Assembly (NCBI GenBank): GCA_030745875.1 | Contig: JASLNT010000085.1 | Span: forward strand, 1-64,000 | DNA: 64,000 nucleotides | Direction: 5' to 3' | Source of the DNA: Phycisphaerae bacterium | GTDB taxonomy: Bacteria > Planctomycetota > Phycisphaerae > SM23-33 | Shown here: positions 48,689-56,836 of the stretch, piece by piece | Position numbering within the stretch: the stretch's first letter is position 1 | How the letters are laid out: every line of letters begins with the position of its first letter | Position numbers and translations under genes: made by a program | The notes under the pieces: generated by a model | Database searches by the model: none | What the model saw: the letters and a program-made list of their open reading frames with translations, nothing else | Told to the model about the DNA's origin: nothing

Positions 48689-50302
48689 ATGCATTCGACA
48701 ACTCAGCCCTCTCGAACCGGACGGAATCTTAACTCCATGTCGCGAGTGCTGCTGACCGGAGTTCGAATCGCTATCGGATGGCATTTCCTGTACGAAGGCG
48801 CAGCGAAGCTCTTCGCTGACAAATGGAGTTCGGCGGGTTTCCTGCAGCAATCCAACTGGCTGCTTTCGGATGCGTTTCACTGGATCGCGTCGCATCCAAC
48901 CGCGTTGAGAATTGTCGATTTCGTGAACATCTGGGGTTTGATTCTGATCGGATTGGGCTTGTTCCTGGGGCTGTTCACTCGTATTGCAAGCACGGCTGGA
49001 GCAGCGATGTTGGCGCTGTACTACATCGCCAGCCCCCCTCTTGTCGGTTCGGCCGGTGAGACAATCGGCGGAGGCCACTTCCTGATCGTCAACAGGAATC
49101 TCATCGAGATGCTTACGCTCGTTTTTCTGGTCTTCACGCCGAAGCAGATGTTCTACGGTTTCGACGGATTTCTGTCGCACGTCAAGGAACGAAGGAACGC
49201 CGACCCTCAAGGGCGCGATGAAACTCGCAGATCGTTCCTGAAAGACCTTGCCTCCCTACCGCTGCTTGGCGGATTCGGATACGCCTTGTTCAAGAAGAAA
49301 CCGTGGGAGAGCTTCGAGGAAAAGACGCTGGCCGACAAGATCGCCAAAATCACCAGCAAGCCCGCCCAGACCGACACCGTATCGTCCGCAAGCCCTACAG
49401 CGGTGAGTTTCCCAACGCTCAAGCAACTCAAGGCCAAGGCTCCGGTGGGCAAGATCGGAAATCTCAATATCAGCCGCCTGATATGCGGGGGCAATCTCAT
49501 AAGCAGTTTCGCACACTCACGCGACCTGATCTACGTATCGAGCCTGCTGAAGACATATTTCACTGATGAAAAGGTGCTTGAAACGCTATATATGTGCGAG
49601 AGCTGCGGGATTAACACCGCCATACTGCGGGTCGACAAGCACACGCTGAGAATCATCAACAAGTATCGCAAACTCGGTGGGAAGATCCAATGGATCGCAC
49701 AGTGTAAGATCAGCGGGAAAGACGGTAATCGTGATTTCATCCAGGCTATCGACAACGGTGCGGTGGGCGCCTTCGTGCACGGCGGAGTGGCCGACAGCTG
49801 CGTTGCCGGCGGACGCATCGACAAGCTGGCCGATGCGGTGGCGTACATGAAGAAGAACAATCTCGTGGCCGGAATCGGCGGGCATATGCTGCAGGTCCCG
49901 ATCGCCTGCGAGAAGGCAAAGCTCGACAACGATTTCTACATGAAGACGCTGAACAGCGGAGACTACTGGACCGCCGGACCGCGCCTGATAGAAAACGACA
50001 ACTGGAAACCCGATCCGACAAAAGTAGTGGAACCGGAACTGGCCCGGGCTGTGAAGGACAACATCTGGTCGACCACGCCCCAACAGACCGTCGAATTCAT
50101 GAAGACCGTCGCCAAGCCGTGGATCGCATACAAAGTCCTGGGCGCCGGAGCAATTCATCCCAAGAAGGGTTTCGAGTACGCTTTCAAGAACGGCGCCGAC
50201 TTCGCCTGCGTCGGAATGTTCGATTTCCAGGTCGTCGAAGACTGCAATATCCTGACCGATGTGCTGGCGAGAGTCGTCAAACGAACCAGACCCTGGGCCT
50301 AA
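48689..50302 (+). CDS. DoxX membrane domain fused through a Tat-like segment to an aldo/keto-reductase-like TIM barrel
   Basis: A 537-residue protein. Residues about 17-160 are a DoxX domain of four helices (VRIAIGWHFLYEGAAKLF, IWGLILIGLGLFLGLFTRIA, MLALYYIASPPL, MLTLVFLVFTP). Residues 178-200 read DETRRSFLKDLASLPLLGGF, a textbook twin-arginine signal core placed in the middle of the protein. From about 250 a soluble domain begins KIGNLNISRLICGGNLISSF, the opening of aldo/keto reductase-like barrels, with GINTAILRVD, WIAQCKI and GAVGAFVHGGVAD following; the catalytic Tyr/Lys pair of classical AKRs is not obvious. The stop overlaps the convergent amidohydrolase gene. I infer a membrane-tethered, exported oxidoreductase-like enzyme. 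Confidence 0.82.
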   Translation: MHSTTQPSRTGRNLNSMSRVLLTGVRIAIGWHFLYEGAAKLFADKWSSAGFLQQSNWLLSDAFHWIASHPTALRIVDFVNIWGLILIGLGLFLGLFTRIASTAGAAMLALYYIASPPLVGSAGETIGGGHFLIVNRNLIEMLTLVFLVFTPKQMFYGFDGFLSHVKERRNADPQGRDETRRSFLKDLASLPLLGGFGYALFKKKPWESFEEKTLADKIAKITSKPAQTDTVSSASPTAVSFPTLKQLKAKAPVGKIGNLNISRLICGGNLISSFAHSRDLIYVSSLLKTYFTDEKVLETLYMCESCGINTAILRVDKHTLRIINKYRKLGGKIQWIAQCKISGKDGNRDFIQAIDNGAVGAFVHGGVADSCVAGGRIDKLADAVAYMKKNNLVAGIGGHMLQVPIACEKAKLDNDFYMKTLNSGDYWTAGPRLIENDNWKPDPTKVVEPELARAVKDNIWSTTPQQTVEFMKTVAKPWIAYKVLGAGAIHPKKGFEYAFKNGADFACVGMFDFQVVEDCNILTDVLARVVKRTRPWA

Positions 50303-51108
50303 GAGTCTGTCGGCAGACCAAGAGTCTTTGCGGCGTTGGCGCCCAGGATCATCTCAAGCTCATCAGGCCTCAAGTCGAGTTGCTCCAGCTTGCGCCTCTG
50401 TTCGACCGGGCTGGACCATGGCCAATCCGTACCGAACAGAATCTTGTCGATCCCGTGCCTCCGAAAGAGTTCAACCTCGCGCTGCGGGTCCAGATAATTC
50501 AACGTGAACGACATTTCCATAGGACAGTGTTTCTTCCCAATCAAATGCTGCTCCGACTCGTCCCACATTCGCCATCCTCCCAGGTGCGTGCAGATAAGTC
50601 TGAGATTCGGGAATCTCTCGATCACGCGGGCGATTCTTTCCGGCGCCGCACGGTGCACATCGTCGGGCGCCGCAGTGTCGCGCCCGCAATGAGGCGTAAC
50701 GATCAGCCCGGTTTCGGACGCCGCTGCGTATATCCCGTCAAGAATCGGATCGTCGACGCAGTAATCCTGGTATACCGAATGCATCTTTATGCCCGGAATT
50801 CCGGCGTCAACGATGCGCCTGACCCAATCGGCGGCGTCAGGGCTGGCCGGATGAACCGACGCAAACGGAACGATCCGTTCGCTGCGGATGCTGCAGCACC
50901 AACGAAGGATGCCCTCGGTGAGTTCGGGGCGAGTAGCGATCGTGCAGATAACCGCAACGTCTATGCCCGCGTCGTCCATCGACTTCAGCCTGGCGTCGAT
51001 CGTGCCTGATCCGAAAGCCTTCCAGTCGGCTTTGGCTTCCAGCGCGTCTATCGCCTTGGGCGCAAGTTCGTCTGGGAATGCGTGTGAATGCATGTCAACT
51101 ACTATCAT
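50299..51108 (-). CDS. Amidohydrolase family 2 (TIM-barrel metal-dependent hydrolase)
   Basis: A 269-residue enzyme. ATG 51108 is chosen because VVDMHSHAFPDEL (HxH metal ligands) follows directly. GIPGIKMHSVYQ, VTPHCGRD, LICTHLGGW and ILFGTDWPWSSP carry the remaining metal-site His and Asp residues of amidohydrolase-2 proteins, which include ACMSD-type decarboxylases and lactonases. The specific reaction is not deducible. It has no clear ribosome site; its 3' end overlaps the DoxX fusion by four bases. Confidence 0.85.
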   Translation of the reverse strand: MIVVDMHSHAFPDELAPKAIDALEAKADWKAFGSGTIDARLKSMDDAGIDVAVICTIATRPELTEGILRWCCSIRSERIVPFASVHPASPDAADWVRRIVDAGIPGIKMHSVYQDYCVDDPILDGIYAAASETGLIVTPHCGRDTAAPDDVHRAAPERIARVIERFPNLRLICTHLGGWRMWDESEQHLIGKKHCPMEMSFTLNYLDPQREVELFRRHGIDKILFGTDWPWSSPVEQRRKLEQLDLRPDELEMILGANAAKTLGLPTDS

Positions 51109-51199
51109 GGCGACAGAGTATAACAGGCCTGAGGCGCGGGGCAAGGTTCGGCCGGGAGGTTTTGACCTGCACGCAAACAGTCAGTACACTTAGTCGATC

Positions 51200-51979
51200 A
51201 TGCCTGAACCTGTAGTATCCATAATAATCCCGCACTACCAGACCGAATCGCTGGCGAGACTTTGTTTGCGGTCCATCCGTCGCTATACCACGCAAACGCC
51301 CTATGAGGTTATCGTTGTCGACAACGGTTCGGCCGACAAGAAATCGCTGGAATACCTCCGCAGCGTCAAGTGGATCAAACTCATCGAGCGCACCGAAGGA
51401 ATATCCGACAGGCCCGGCGAGGCTCACAAGGAAGCTCTGGACGTCGGAATAGACGCATCGACTGGTGAATTCCTGCTCAGCTTCCACACCGACACTATCC
51501 CGATAGCCGAAGGCTGGCTGGCTTGGCTGGTCGGAAAGATTGACGCCGACCATCGCATAGGAGCCGCGGGTACATACAAACTCGAACACAAGAAACTCCT
51601 CAAACGCCTGGAACACTGGTTTAAGGCGATGTTGCATCGCGGAGACATCCCTCGGGAAGACAAGCCCTGCATTCGCAGCCATTGCGCATTGTACCGACGC
51701 AGCATAATGGACGAGTTGGGACTGAAGTTCATCAATGAAACTACAGTAACCGGACAGGGCGTGCATTGGGCGATCGAAGACGGCGGATACCAATCACTGC
51801 TGCTAAGTGTCGGCGAGATGCTGCGGTACGTGGTCCATTTGAATCATGGAACAATGGTGCTGCTGCCCGAACTGGGGGCTCGCAAGAGAACCATCCGTAA
51901 AGGACACGGCAGGATAGGTCGCTTCATGGGCCGGCCGGAAGTCCACGAAATACTGCGGGACGATTCGCTGGACTTGTAA
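51200..51979 (+). CDS. Glycosyltransferase family 2
   Basis: A 259-residue GT-A transferase. SIIIPHYQTESLARLCLRSI and YEVIVVDNGSADKKSLEYL begin the domain, and FLLSFHTDTIPIAEGWL supplies the DxD-type metal site (HTD here). RRSIMDELGLKFINE and EDGGYQSLLL form the acceptor half. No transmembrane segment is visible, so it acts on the inner membrane surface or in the cytoplasm, probably for a surface polysaccharide or lipid-linked glycan. It stands alone here. Confidence 0.85.
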   Translation: MPEPVVSIIIPHYQTESLARLCLRSIRRYTTQTPYEVIVVDNGSADKKSLEYLRSVKWIKLIERTEGISDRPGEAHKEALDVGIDASTGEFLLSFHTDTIPIAEGWLAWLVGKIDADHRIGAAGTYKLEHKKLLKRLEHWFKAMLHRGDIPREDKPCIRSHCALYRRSIMDELGLKFINETTVTGQGVHWAIEDGGYQSLLLSVGEMLRYVVHLNHGTMVLLPELGARKRTIRKGHGRIGRFMGRPEVHEILRDDSLDL

Positions 51980-52041
51980 ATCCCACTCGCCGGGCATATC
52001 ATACCGAAATTCGATAATCCAGCTGAAAGCCAACAAAGATT

Positions 52042-53655
52042 ATGACCGACAAGAAAAACGACAGCAGCGACCTGATGGATAAGCTCGTAGCCATGTGCAA
52101 GCGAAGAGGCTTTATCTTCCAGTCATCAGAAATTTATGGCGGAATCGGGGGATTTTGGGACTACGGCCCGCTCGGCGTGGAACTGAAGCGGAACATTAAA
52201 TCCGCCTGGTGGGAGGATGTAGTCCGCGCCAACGACAACATTGTCGGTTTGGACTGCTCGATCATAATGAACCCAAAGGTATGGGTGGCTTCGGGACACG
52301 TTGGAGGCTTCTCCGACCCGATGGTCGACTGCAAGGAATGCAAAGCTCGTTTCCGCACGGACAAGATCGCATACGTCTCGGTATCCAAGGGTGAGAACGT
52401 TCTGCTGGAGGCCGCCGTAGAAGCCGACGACGACAACGAAGCCGTCGCCGCCGCAATGGCCGCCGCCAATTCAAAAACGCGACGGCGGATCGAAAACGCA
52501 GGCGATGAACTGAACACCTCGGTGACGTTCCTGAGCAAGATACCCGAAGGCGAAACCGGAAGTTGTCCAAAATGCGGCGGCGAACTCACCGAGCCTCGCG
52601 AATTCAACCTGATGTTCCAGACGTACGTCGGGGCGCTCCAGGACTCCTCGTCTACAGCGTACCTCCGCCCGGAGACCGCACAGGGCATATTCGCAAATTA
52701 CAAGAACGTGCTCGACACATCGCGAATGAAGCTGCCCTTCGGAATAGCACAGATCGGAAAGAGTTTTCGCAACGAGATAAACCCGCGAAACTACACCTTC
52801 CGAAGCCGCGAATTCGAGCAGATGGAAATCGAGTTCTTCTGCCATCCCGACGAGGCCGAAAAGTGGTACGTCTACTGGCGCGACACGCGTTACCAGTGGT
52901 ATATCGATCACGGGCTGCAGTCCGACAAGCTGCATCTGCGCGATCACGATCCGGACGAGCTGGCGCACTACGCTCGCGGATGCGCCGACGTAGAGTACGC
53001 CTTCCCGTTCGGCCAGAGTGAACTTGAGGGGATCGCCAACCGCACCGACTTCGACCTGAAGGCCCACCAGGAACATTCCGGAAGAGACATGACGTACTTC
53101 GAAGATGAACTCTGGAAGACCGAGGCGGAGAAGTATTCGGCCGACAAGTTCGACGGCGACAAGAAAGCCGCCAAGAAAGCCGCCGAAGAGGCCAAATCCG
53201 CCATGCCCTACCGCTTCACACCGTATGTGATCGAACCGTCGGGGGGCGTGGATCGTGCGACATTGGCGTTCCTGTGTGAAGCTTACACAGAAGACGAAGC
53301 CCCCGACGAGAACGGTCAGATGCAGAAACGCGTGGTGTTGAAGCTGCATCCGCGATTCGCGCCGATCAAGATTGCGGTCTTCCCGCTGGTCAAAAAAGAC
53401 GGACTGCCCGAAATCGCCCACAAAATCCACGCCGAAGCCCAGACTGCCGGACTGGCGAGCTTCTACGACGAGAAAGGCGCCGTCGGAAGACGGTATAGAC
53501 GACAGGATGAAGTCGGCACGCCGTTCTGCGTAACTGTAGACGGACAAACGCTTGAGGATCAGACCGTAACGGTGCGCGATCGCGACACACTCGCCCAAAA
53601 CCGTGTTCCGATCGACGAGGTCGTAAACTACGTGCGACAGCGAATAATCAAGTAG
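52042..53655 (+). CDS. glyQS: Glycine--tRNA ligase (single-chain, glyQS type)
   Basis: A 537-residue class II synthetase of the alpha2 type, shared by archaea, eukaryotes and many bacteria. GFIFQSSEIYGGIGGFWDYGP is the N-terminal signature. Motif 2 is in QIGKSFRNEINPRNYTFR and motif 3 in EPSGGVDRATLAFL. The zinc-like pairs CKECKARF and CPKCGGEL flank an insertion of about 70 residues. Charge-rich DKFDGDKKAAKKAAEEAKSA near 375 is a loop extension. The C-terminal anticodon domain (IKIAVFPLVKKDGLPEIA) is complete. Length is slightly above usual. Confidence 0.96.
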   Translation: MTDKKNDSSDLMDKLVAMCKRRGFIFQSSEIYGGIGGFWDYGPLGVELKRNIKSAWWEDVVRANDNIVGLDCSIIMNPKVWVASGHVGGFSDPMVDCKECKARFRTDKIAYVSVSKGENVLLEAAVEADDDNEAVAAAMAAANSKTRRRIENAGDELNTSVTFLSKIPEGETGSCPKCGGELTEPREFNLMFQTYVGALQDSSSTAYLRPETAQGIFANYKNVLDTSRMKLPFGIAQIGKSFRNEINPRNYTFRSREFEQMEIEFFCHPDEAEKWYVYWRDTRYQWYIDHGLQSDKLHLRDHDPDELAHYARGCADVEYAFPFGQSELEGIANRTDFDLKAHQEHSGRDMTYFEDELWKTEAEKYSADKFDGDKKAAKKAAEEAKSAMPYRFTPYVIEPSGGVDRATLAFLCEAYTEDEAPDENGQMQKRVVLKLHPRFAPIKIAVFPLVKKDGLPEIAHKIHAEAQTAGLASFYDEKGAVGRRYRRQDEVGTPFCVTVDGQTLEDQTVTVRDRDTLAQNRVPIDEVVNYVRQRIIK

Positions 53656-53758
53656 CCTCCCCGGCCTGGATCAGGTAGAAGCCGCGATTAGAGTGTTGAC
53701 ACCATCGCAACGGGAAGTATTATCAGGAGAGAATATCTTCTGTAGAAAGGAATCCGCC

Positions 53759-54193
53759 ATGAAGAATGTCAAGTACGCCGCACTCGTCGCCCTGCTCATC
53801 TCGTCAATGACGGCCGGTTGCAACAACGGTTGGAACCCGTTCAGAAAAAAGCCCGTCACGCCCGATCCGCCCGTTGTCAATGTTGCGACAATGGATAACA
53901 CGGCATTGGATTCCGGTCCGATCCGCCCCACTCCGCTGGACACCACCAAGGTCTCTACAGGCGCAGACACCGCTTTGACTTCAGGCGGAGGCGCAGATCC
54001 TATCACCGTCGATCCGCCGACGCCTCCGACCACCGGCGCCACATACACTATCAAGAAGAAGGACACGCTCTGGTCGATCTCGACGACATACCTCGGTAGC
54101 GGAAAGCGGTGGCCTGAGATTGTCTCGGCTAATCCCGGTCTCGATCCGAAGAAGCTCCCGATCGGAAAGACCATCAAGATACCGCCCAAATAG
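53759..54193 (+). CDS. LysM-domain lipoprotein
   Basis: A 144-residue lipoprotein. ATG 53759 follows GAAAGG; the frame opens earlier but the signal LVALLISSMTAGC starts here. A Pro/Thr-rich linker (30-90) precedes a C-terminal LysM module: TYTIKKKDTLWSISTTYLGSG and NPGLDPKKLPIGKTIKIP. LysM binds N-acetylglucosamine-containing glycans such as peptidoglycan, so it likely links the membrane to the cell wall. Planctomycete walls are thin, so a binding role for other glycans is possible. Confidence 0.86.
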   Translation: MKNVKYAALVALLISSMTAGCNNGWNPFRKKPVTPDPPVVNVATMDNTALDSGPIRPTPLDTTKVSTGADTALTSGGGADPITVDPPTPPTTGATYTIKKKDTLWSISTTYLGSGKRWPEIVSANPGLDPKKLPIGKTIKIPPK

Positions 54194-54228
54194 CACTAAC
54201 CCTGCAACGCTGAAACATCGAGCTGACA

Positions 54229-56304
54229 TTGGCCCTACTTGAACTGACTACGGACGTTAGTTCCATAAAGGGCGTAGGGCCTGCATGGGCCCGTAAGCTC
54301 ACGGAACTTGGAATCAAAACGGTAGAGGATCTGCTCCTGCACTTCCCCTTCCGTTTTGATTTGCGCAAACAGGCCCAACCGATCGGATCGCTCCTGGGAA
54401 CGGAGGCCTCGGCTACAGTGGCCGGGCAGGTTCTCTCGGTCAAGGAAAACCGCTTCGGACGCAGACCGTTCTTCCAGGCCGAAATCGGCGACGAGACCGG
54501 TTCGGTGCTGATCAAGTGGTTCGGCGGCGGATATCTCCGCGACAAGATTAACCGCGACACGCAACTGGCCGTCAGCGGGAAAGTCAACGTATACCGCAAG
54601 CAATTGCAATTCGTAAATCCGCAGTTCCAGATTCTCTACGCTTCGTCTGAAACCGACCTTCAGCGCGACGAACTCATGCCGGTTTATCCCGCAGGCAGAC
54701 AGCTCAGCAGCCGCATGATCGGCTCGGTCGTAAAACGCGTACTCGACCAGACCGAGAGACTCATCCCGCGTTGGTTCGATGCTGAGTATCTCGAGCAAAG
54801 AGGGATGATGTCGCGACCGGCTGCTGTCGGAGCGATGCACAAGCCCGAAGAACGAGACCACTGGGCGCAAGCCCGCCGCCGAATCGCATACGACGAATGC
54901 CTGATAATGCAACTGGGCATCGCGCTGATGCGAATGCGACAGATCAGCCGCCCGGCCCACCCGCTGGCCAACTCCGAACTTATCGACCAGCGAATACGCG
55001 CCAGGTTCCCGTTCCCGCTTACCGAGGCGCAGGATCGAGCGGTCGCTGAAATCGTCGCCGACATCGCCCGCGACAGGCCAATGAACCGCCTGCTGCAGGG
55101 TGACGTGGGATCGGGCAAAACGGTAGTGGCGCTGTACGCGGCGCTGCTGGCGATCGCACGCGGAAAGCAGGCGGCGATAATGGCGCCCACGGAAATACTC
55201 GCAACCCAGCACTACAACAAGATTTGCGACTACCTCGAAGGGTCGCGTGTTCGCATCGCCCTGTTGGTCGGCAGGCAGAAACCAGCCGAACGTCAGGAGA
55301 TACTCGAGGGCCTGGCGGCTGGGGAGATCGACATTGTCGTCGGAACGCACGCACTGATAAGCGATGGCGTGAAATTCTCGGACCTTGCGCTGGTTGTTGT
55401 TGACGAACAGCATCGATTCGGCGTGACCCAGCGAACGAGCATTCGCGGAAAGGGGTTTGCACCGCATTACCTGGTGATGACCGCCACTCCCATCCCGCGA
55501 ACGCTTGGTCTTACGGTCTTCGGCGACCTGGACGTTTCGGTGATAGACGCCCTCCCTCCCGGACGGGGCGAAACCGAAACGATGTGCGTGTCCCACGAAC
55601 AAATGCCCAAGGTGCTCGAAAGCGTCAAGAAAGAACTCGACGCCGGACGCCAGGCGTACTTCATCTATCCCCTGGTCAATCCATCCCCGGAGCTGGAACT
55701 CACGGCCGCCGAAGACGCCTACCGCGACCTCGCCGGCGGACCGCTGAAGGATTACAAACTCGCGCTGATCCACGGGCAGATGAAACCCACCGACAAGAAC
55801 GCCGCAATGGCCGGTTTTCGCCAAGGCGAAATACAGGCCCTGATCGCCTCGGTCGTAGTTGAAGTGGGCCTGGATGTTCCGTCAGCCAGCGTAATGGTCA
55901 TAACCCACGCCGAACGCTTCGGGCTTGCCCAACTGCACCAACTCCGCGGGCGAGTCGGACGAGGAAGCGACGACGCGGTCTGCATACTTGTCGCATCTCC
56001 GACAACCGAGGACGCAAAGCGGCGCCTGAAGGTGCTGGTGGACACCAACGATGGTTTCCAAGTCGCTGAAGAGGACCTGAGAATCCGAGGTCCGGGCGAG
56101 ATCTTCGGGACCCGCCAACACGGGCTTCCCGAACTGAAAGTCGCCGACCTGATCGAAGACTTTGAGCTGTTGCGCCTGGCCAGACGGGATGCCTTTGCAA
56201 TAGTCCGCGAGGATCCGGGCTTGAACGCCCCGCACCACCAGCAACTCCGCCGCGAAGTTGTTAAGGCGTATGCGGGCAAGCTTAATCTGCTGTCAGGAGC
56301 GTGA
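54229..56304 (+). CDS. recG: ATP-dependent DNA helicase RecG
   Basis: A 691-residue helicase that remodels stalled forks and Holliday junctions. The start is TTG 54229. IKGVGPAWARKLTELGI opens the wedge domain; the OB-fold is at about 60-140. The Walker A is GDVGSGKTVVALYAALLA, Walker B DEQHRFGV, then TATPIPRTLGLT, and GRVGRGSD and EVGLDVPSASVMV in the second RecA-like domain. Length fits the family. The start is close behind the LysM gene. Confidence 0.95.
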   Translation: MALLELTTDVSSIKGVGPAWARKLTELGIKTVEDLLLHFPFRFDLRKQAQPIGSLLGTEASATVAGQVLSVKENRFGRRPFFQAEIGDETGSVLIKWFGGGYLRDKINRDTQLAVSGKVNVYRKQLQFVNPQFQILYASSETDLQRDELMPVYPAGRQLSSRMIGSVVKRVLDQTERLIPRWFDAEYLEQRGMMSRPAAVGAMHKPEERDHWAQARRRIAYDECLIMQLGIALMRMRQISRPAHPLANSELIDQRIRARFPFPLTEAQDRAVAEIVADIARDRPMNRLLQGDVGSGKTVVALYAALLAIARGKQAAIMAPTEILATQHYNKICDYLEGSRVRIALLVGRQKPAERQEILEGLAAGEIDIVVGTHALISDGVKFSDLALVVVDEQHRFGVTQRTSIRGKGFAPHYLVMTATPIPRTLGLTVFGDLDVSVIDALPPGRGETETMCVSHEQMPKVLESVKKELDAGRQAYFIYPLVNPSPELELTAAEDAYRDLAGGPLKDYKLALIHGQMKPTDKNAAMAGFRQGEIQALIASVVVEVGLDVPSASVMVITHAERFGLAQLHQLRGRVGRGSDDAVCILVASPTTEDAKRRLKVLVDTNDGFQVAEEDLRIRGPGEIFGTRQHGLPELKVADLIEDFELLRLARRDAFAIVREDPGLNAPHHQQLRREVVKAYAGKLNLLSGA

Positions 56305-56437
56305 ATTCGAACCTGCGACGCCGACACAGCCAATCAATATGTTCTTACTGGGATTTGACCGGAGCGGTTCCGGGCGATAGTATGCGGACATTCGTCGTAG
56401 AATACTTGAAAACTCAACATCCGCAAGGAGCCGAATC

Positions 56438-56836
56438 GTGGAAATAACGCAAGAAACGCTCGACGGTCTGAAATTTGACGCACAGGGGTTGATACCCGCG
56501 GTGGTCGTGGACGCCGAGACCAACGAAGTGTTGATGGTCGCCTACATGAACGCCGATTCACTGGCTGACACGGTAAAAACCGGCAAGACGCACTTCTGGT
56601 CCCGCAGCCGTCAGAAGTATTGGATGAAAGGCGAAAGCTCGGGGCACACCCAGGAAGTCAAGGGCATATACACCGACTGCGACGTCGACACTCTCGTGGT
56701 GGCGGTGACCCAGAGCGGTGCGGCCTGCCACAACGGTTACCGATCGTGCTTCTACCGCAAACTAAGCGACTCCGGCCAGTTCGAGGTCGTGGCTGAAAGA
56801 ATATTCGATCCCGACGAGGTATACGGCAAGAAATGA
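56438..56836 (+). CDS. hisI: Phosphoribosyl-AMP cyclohydrolase
   Basis: A 132-residue enzyme of histidine synthesis opening the adenine ring of PR-AMP. GTG 56438 follows [28 protein letters not shown] and [22 protein letters not shown] start the domain; DCDVD is the Mg-binding Asp cluster and [11 protein letters not shown] carries the zinc cysteines. hisE is not fused and no other his genes are near. The ATG of the next gene follows its stop directly. Confidence 0.95.
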   Translation: MEITQETLDGLKFDAQGLIPAVVVDAETNEVLMVAYMNADSLADTVKTGKTHFWSRSRQKYWMKGESSGHTQEVKGIYTDCDVDTLVVAVTQSGAACHNGYRSCFYRKLSDSGQFEVVAERIFDPDEVYGKK

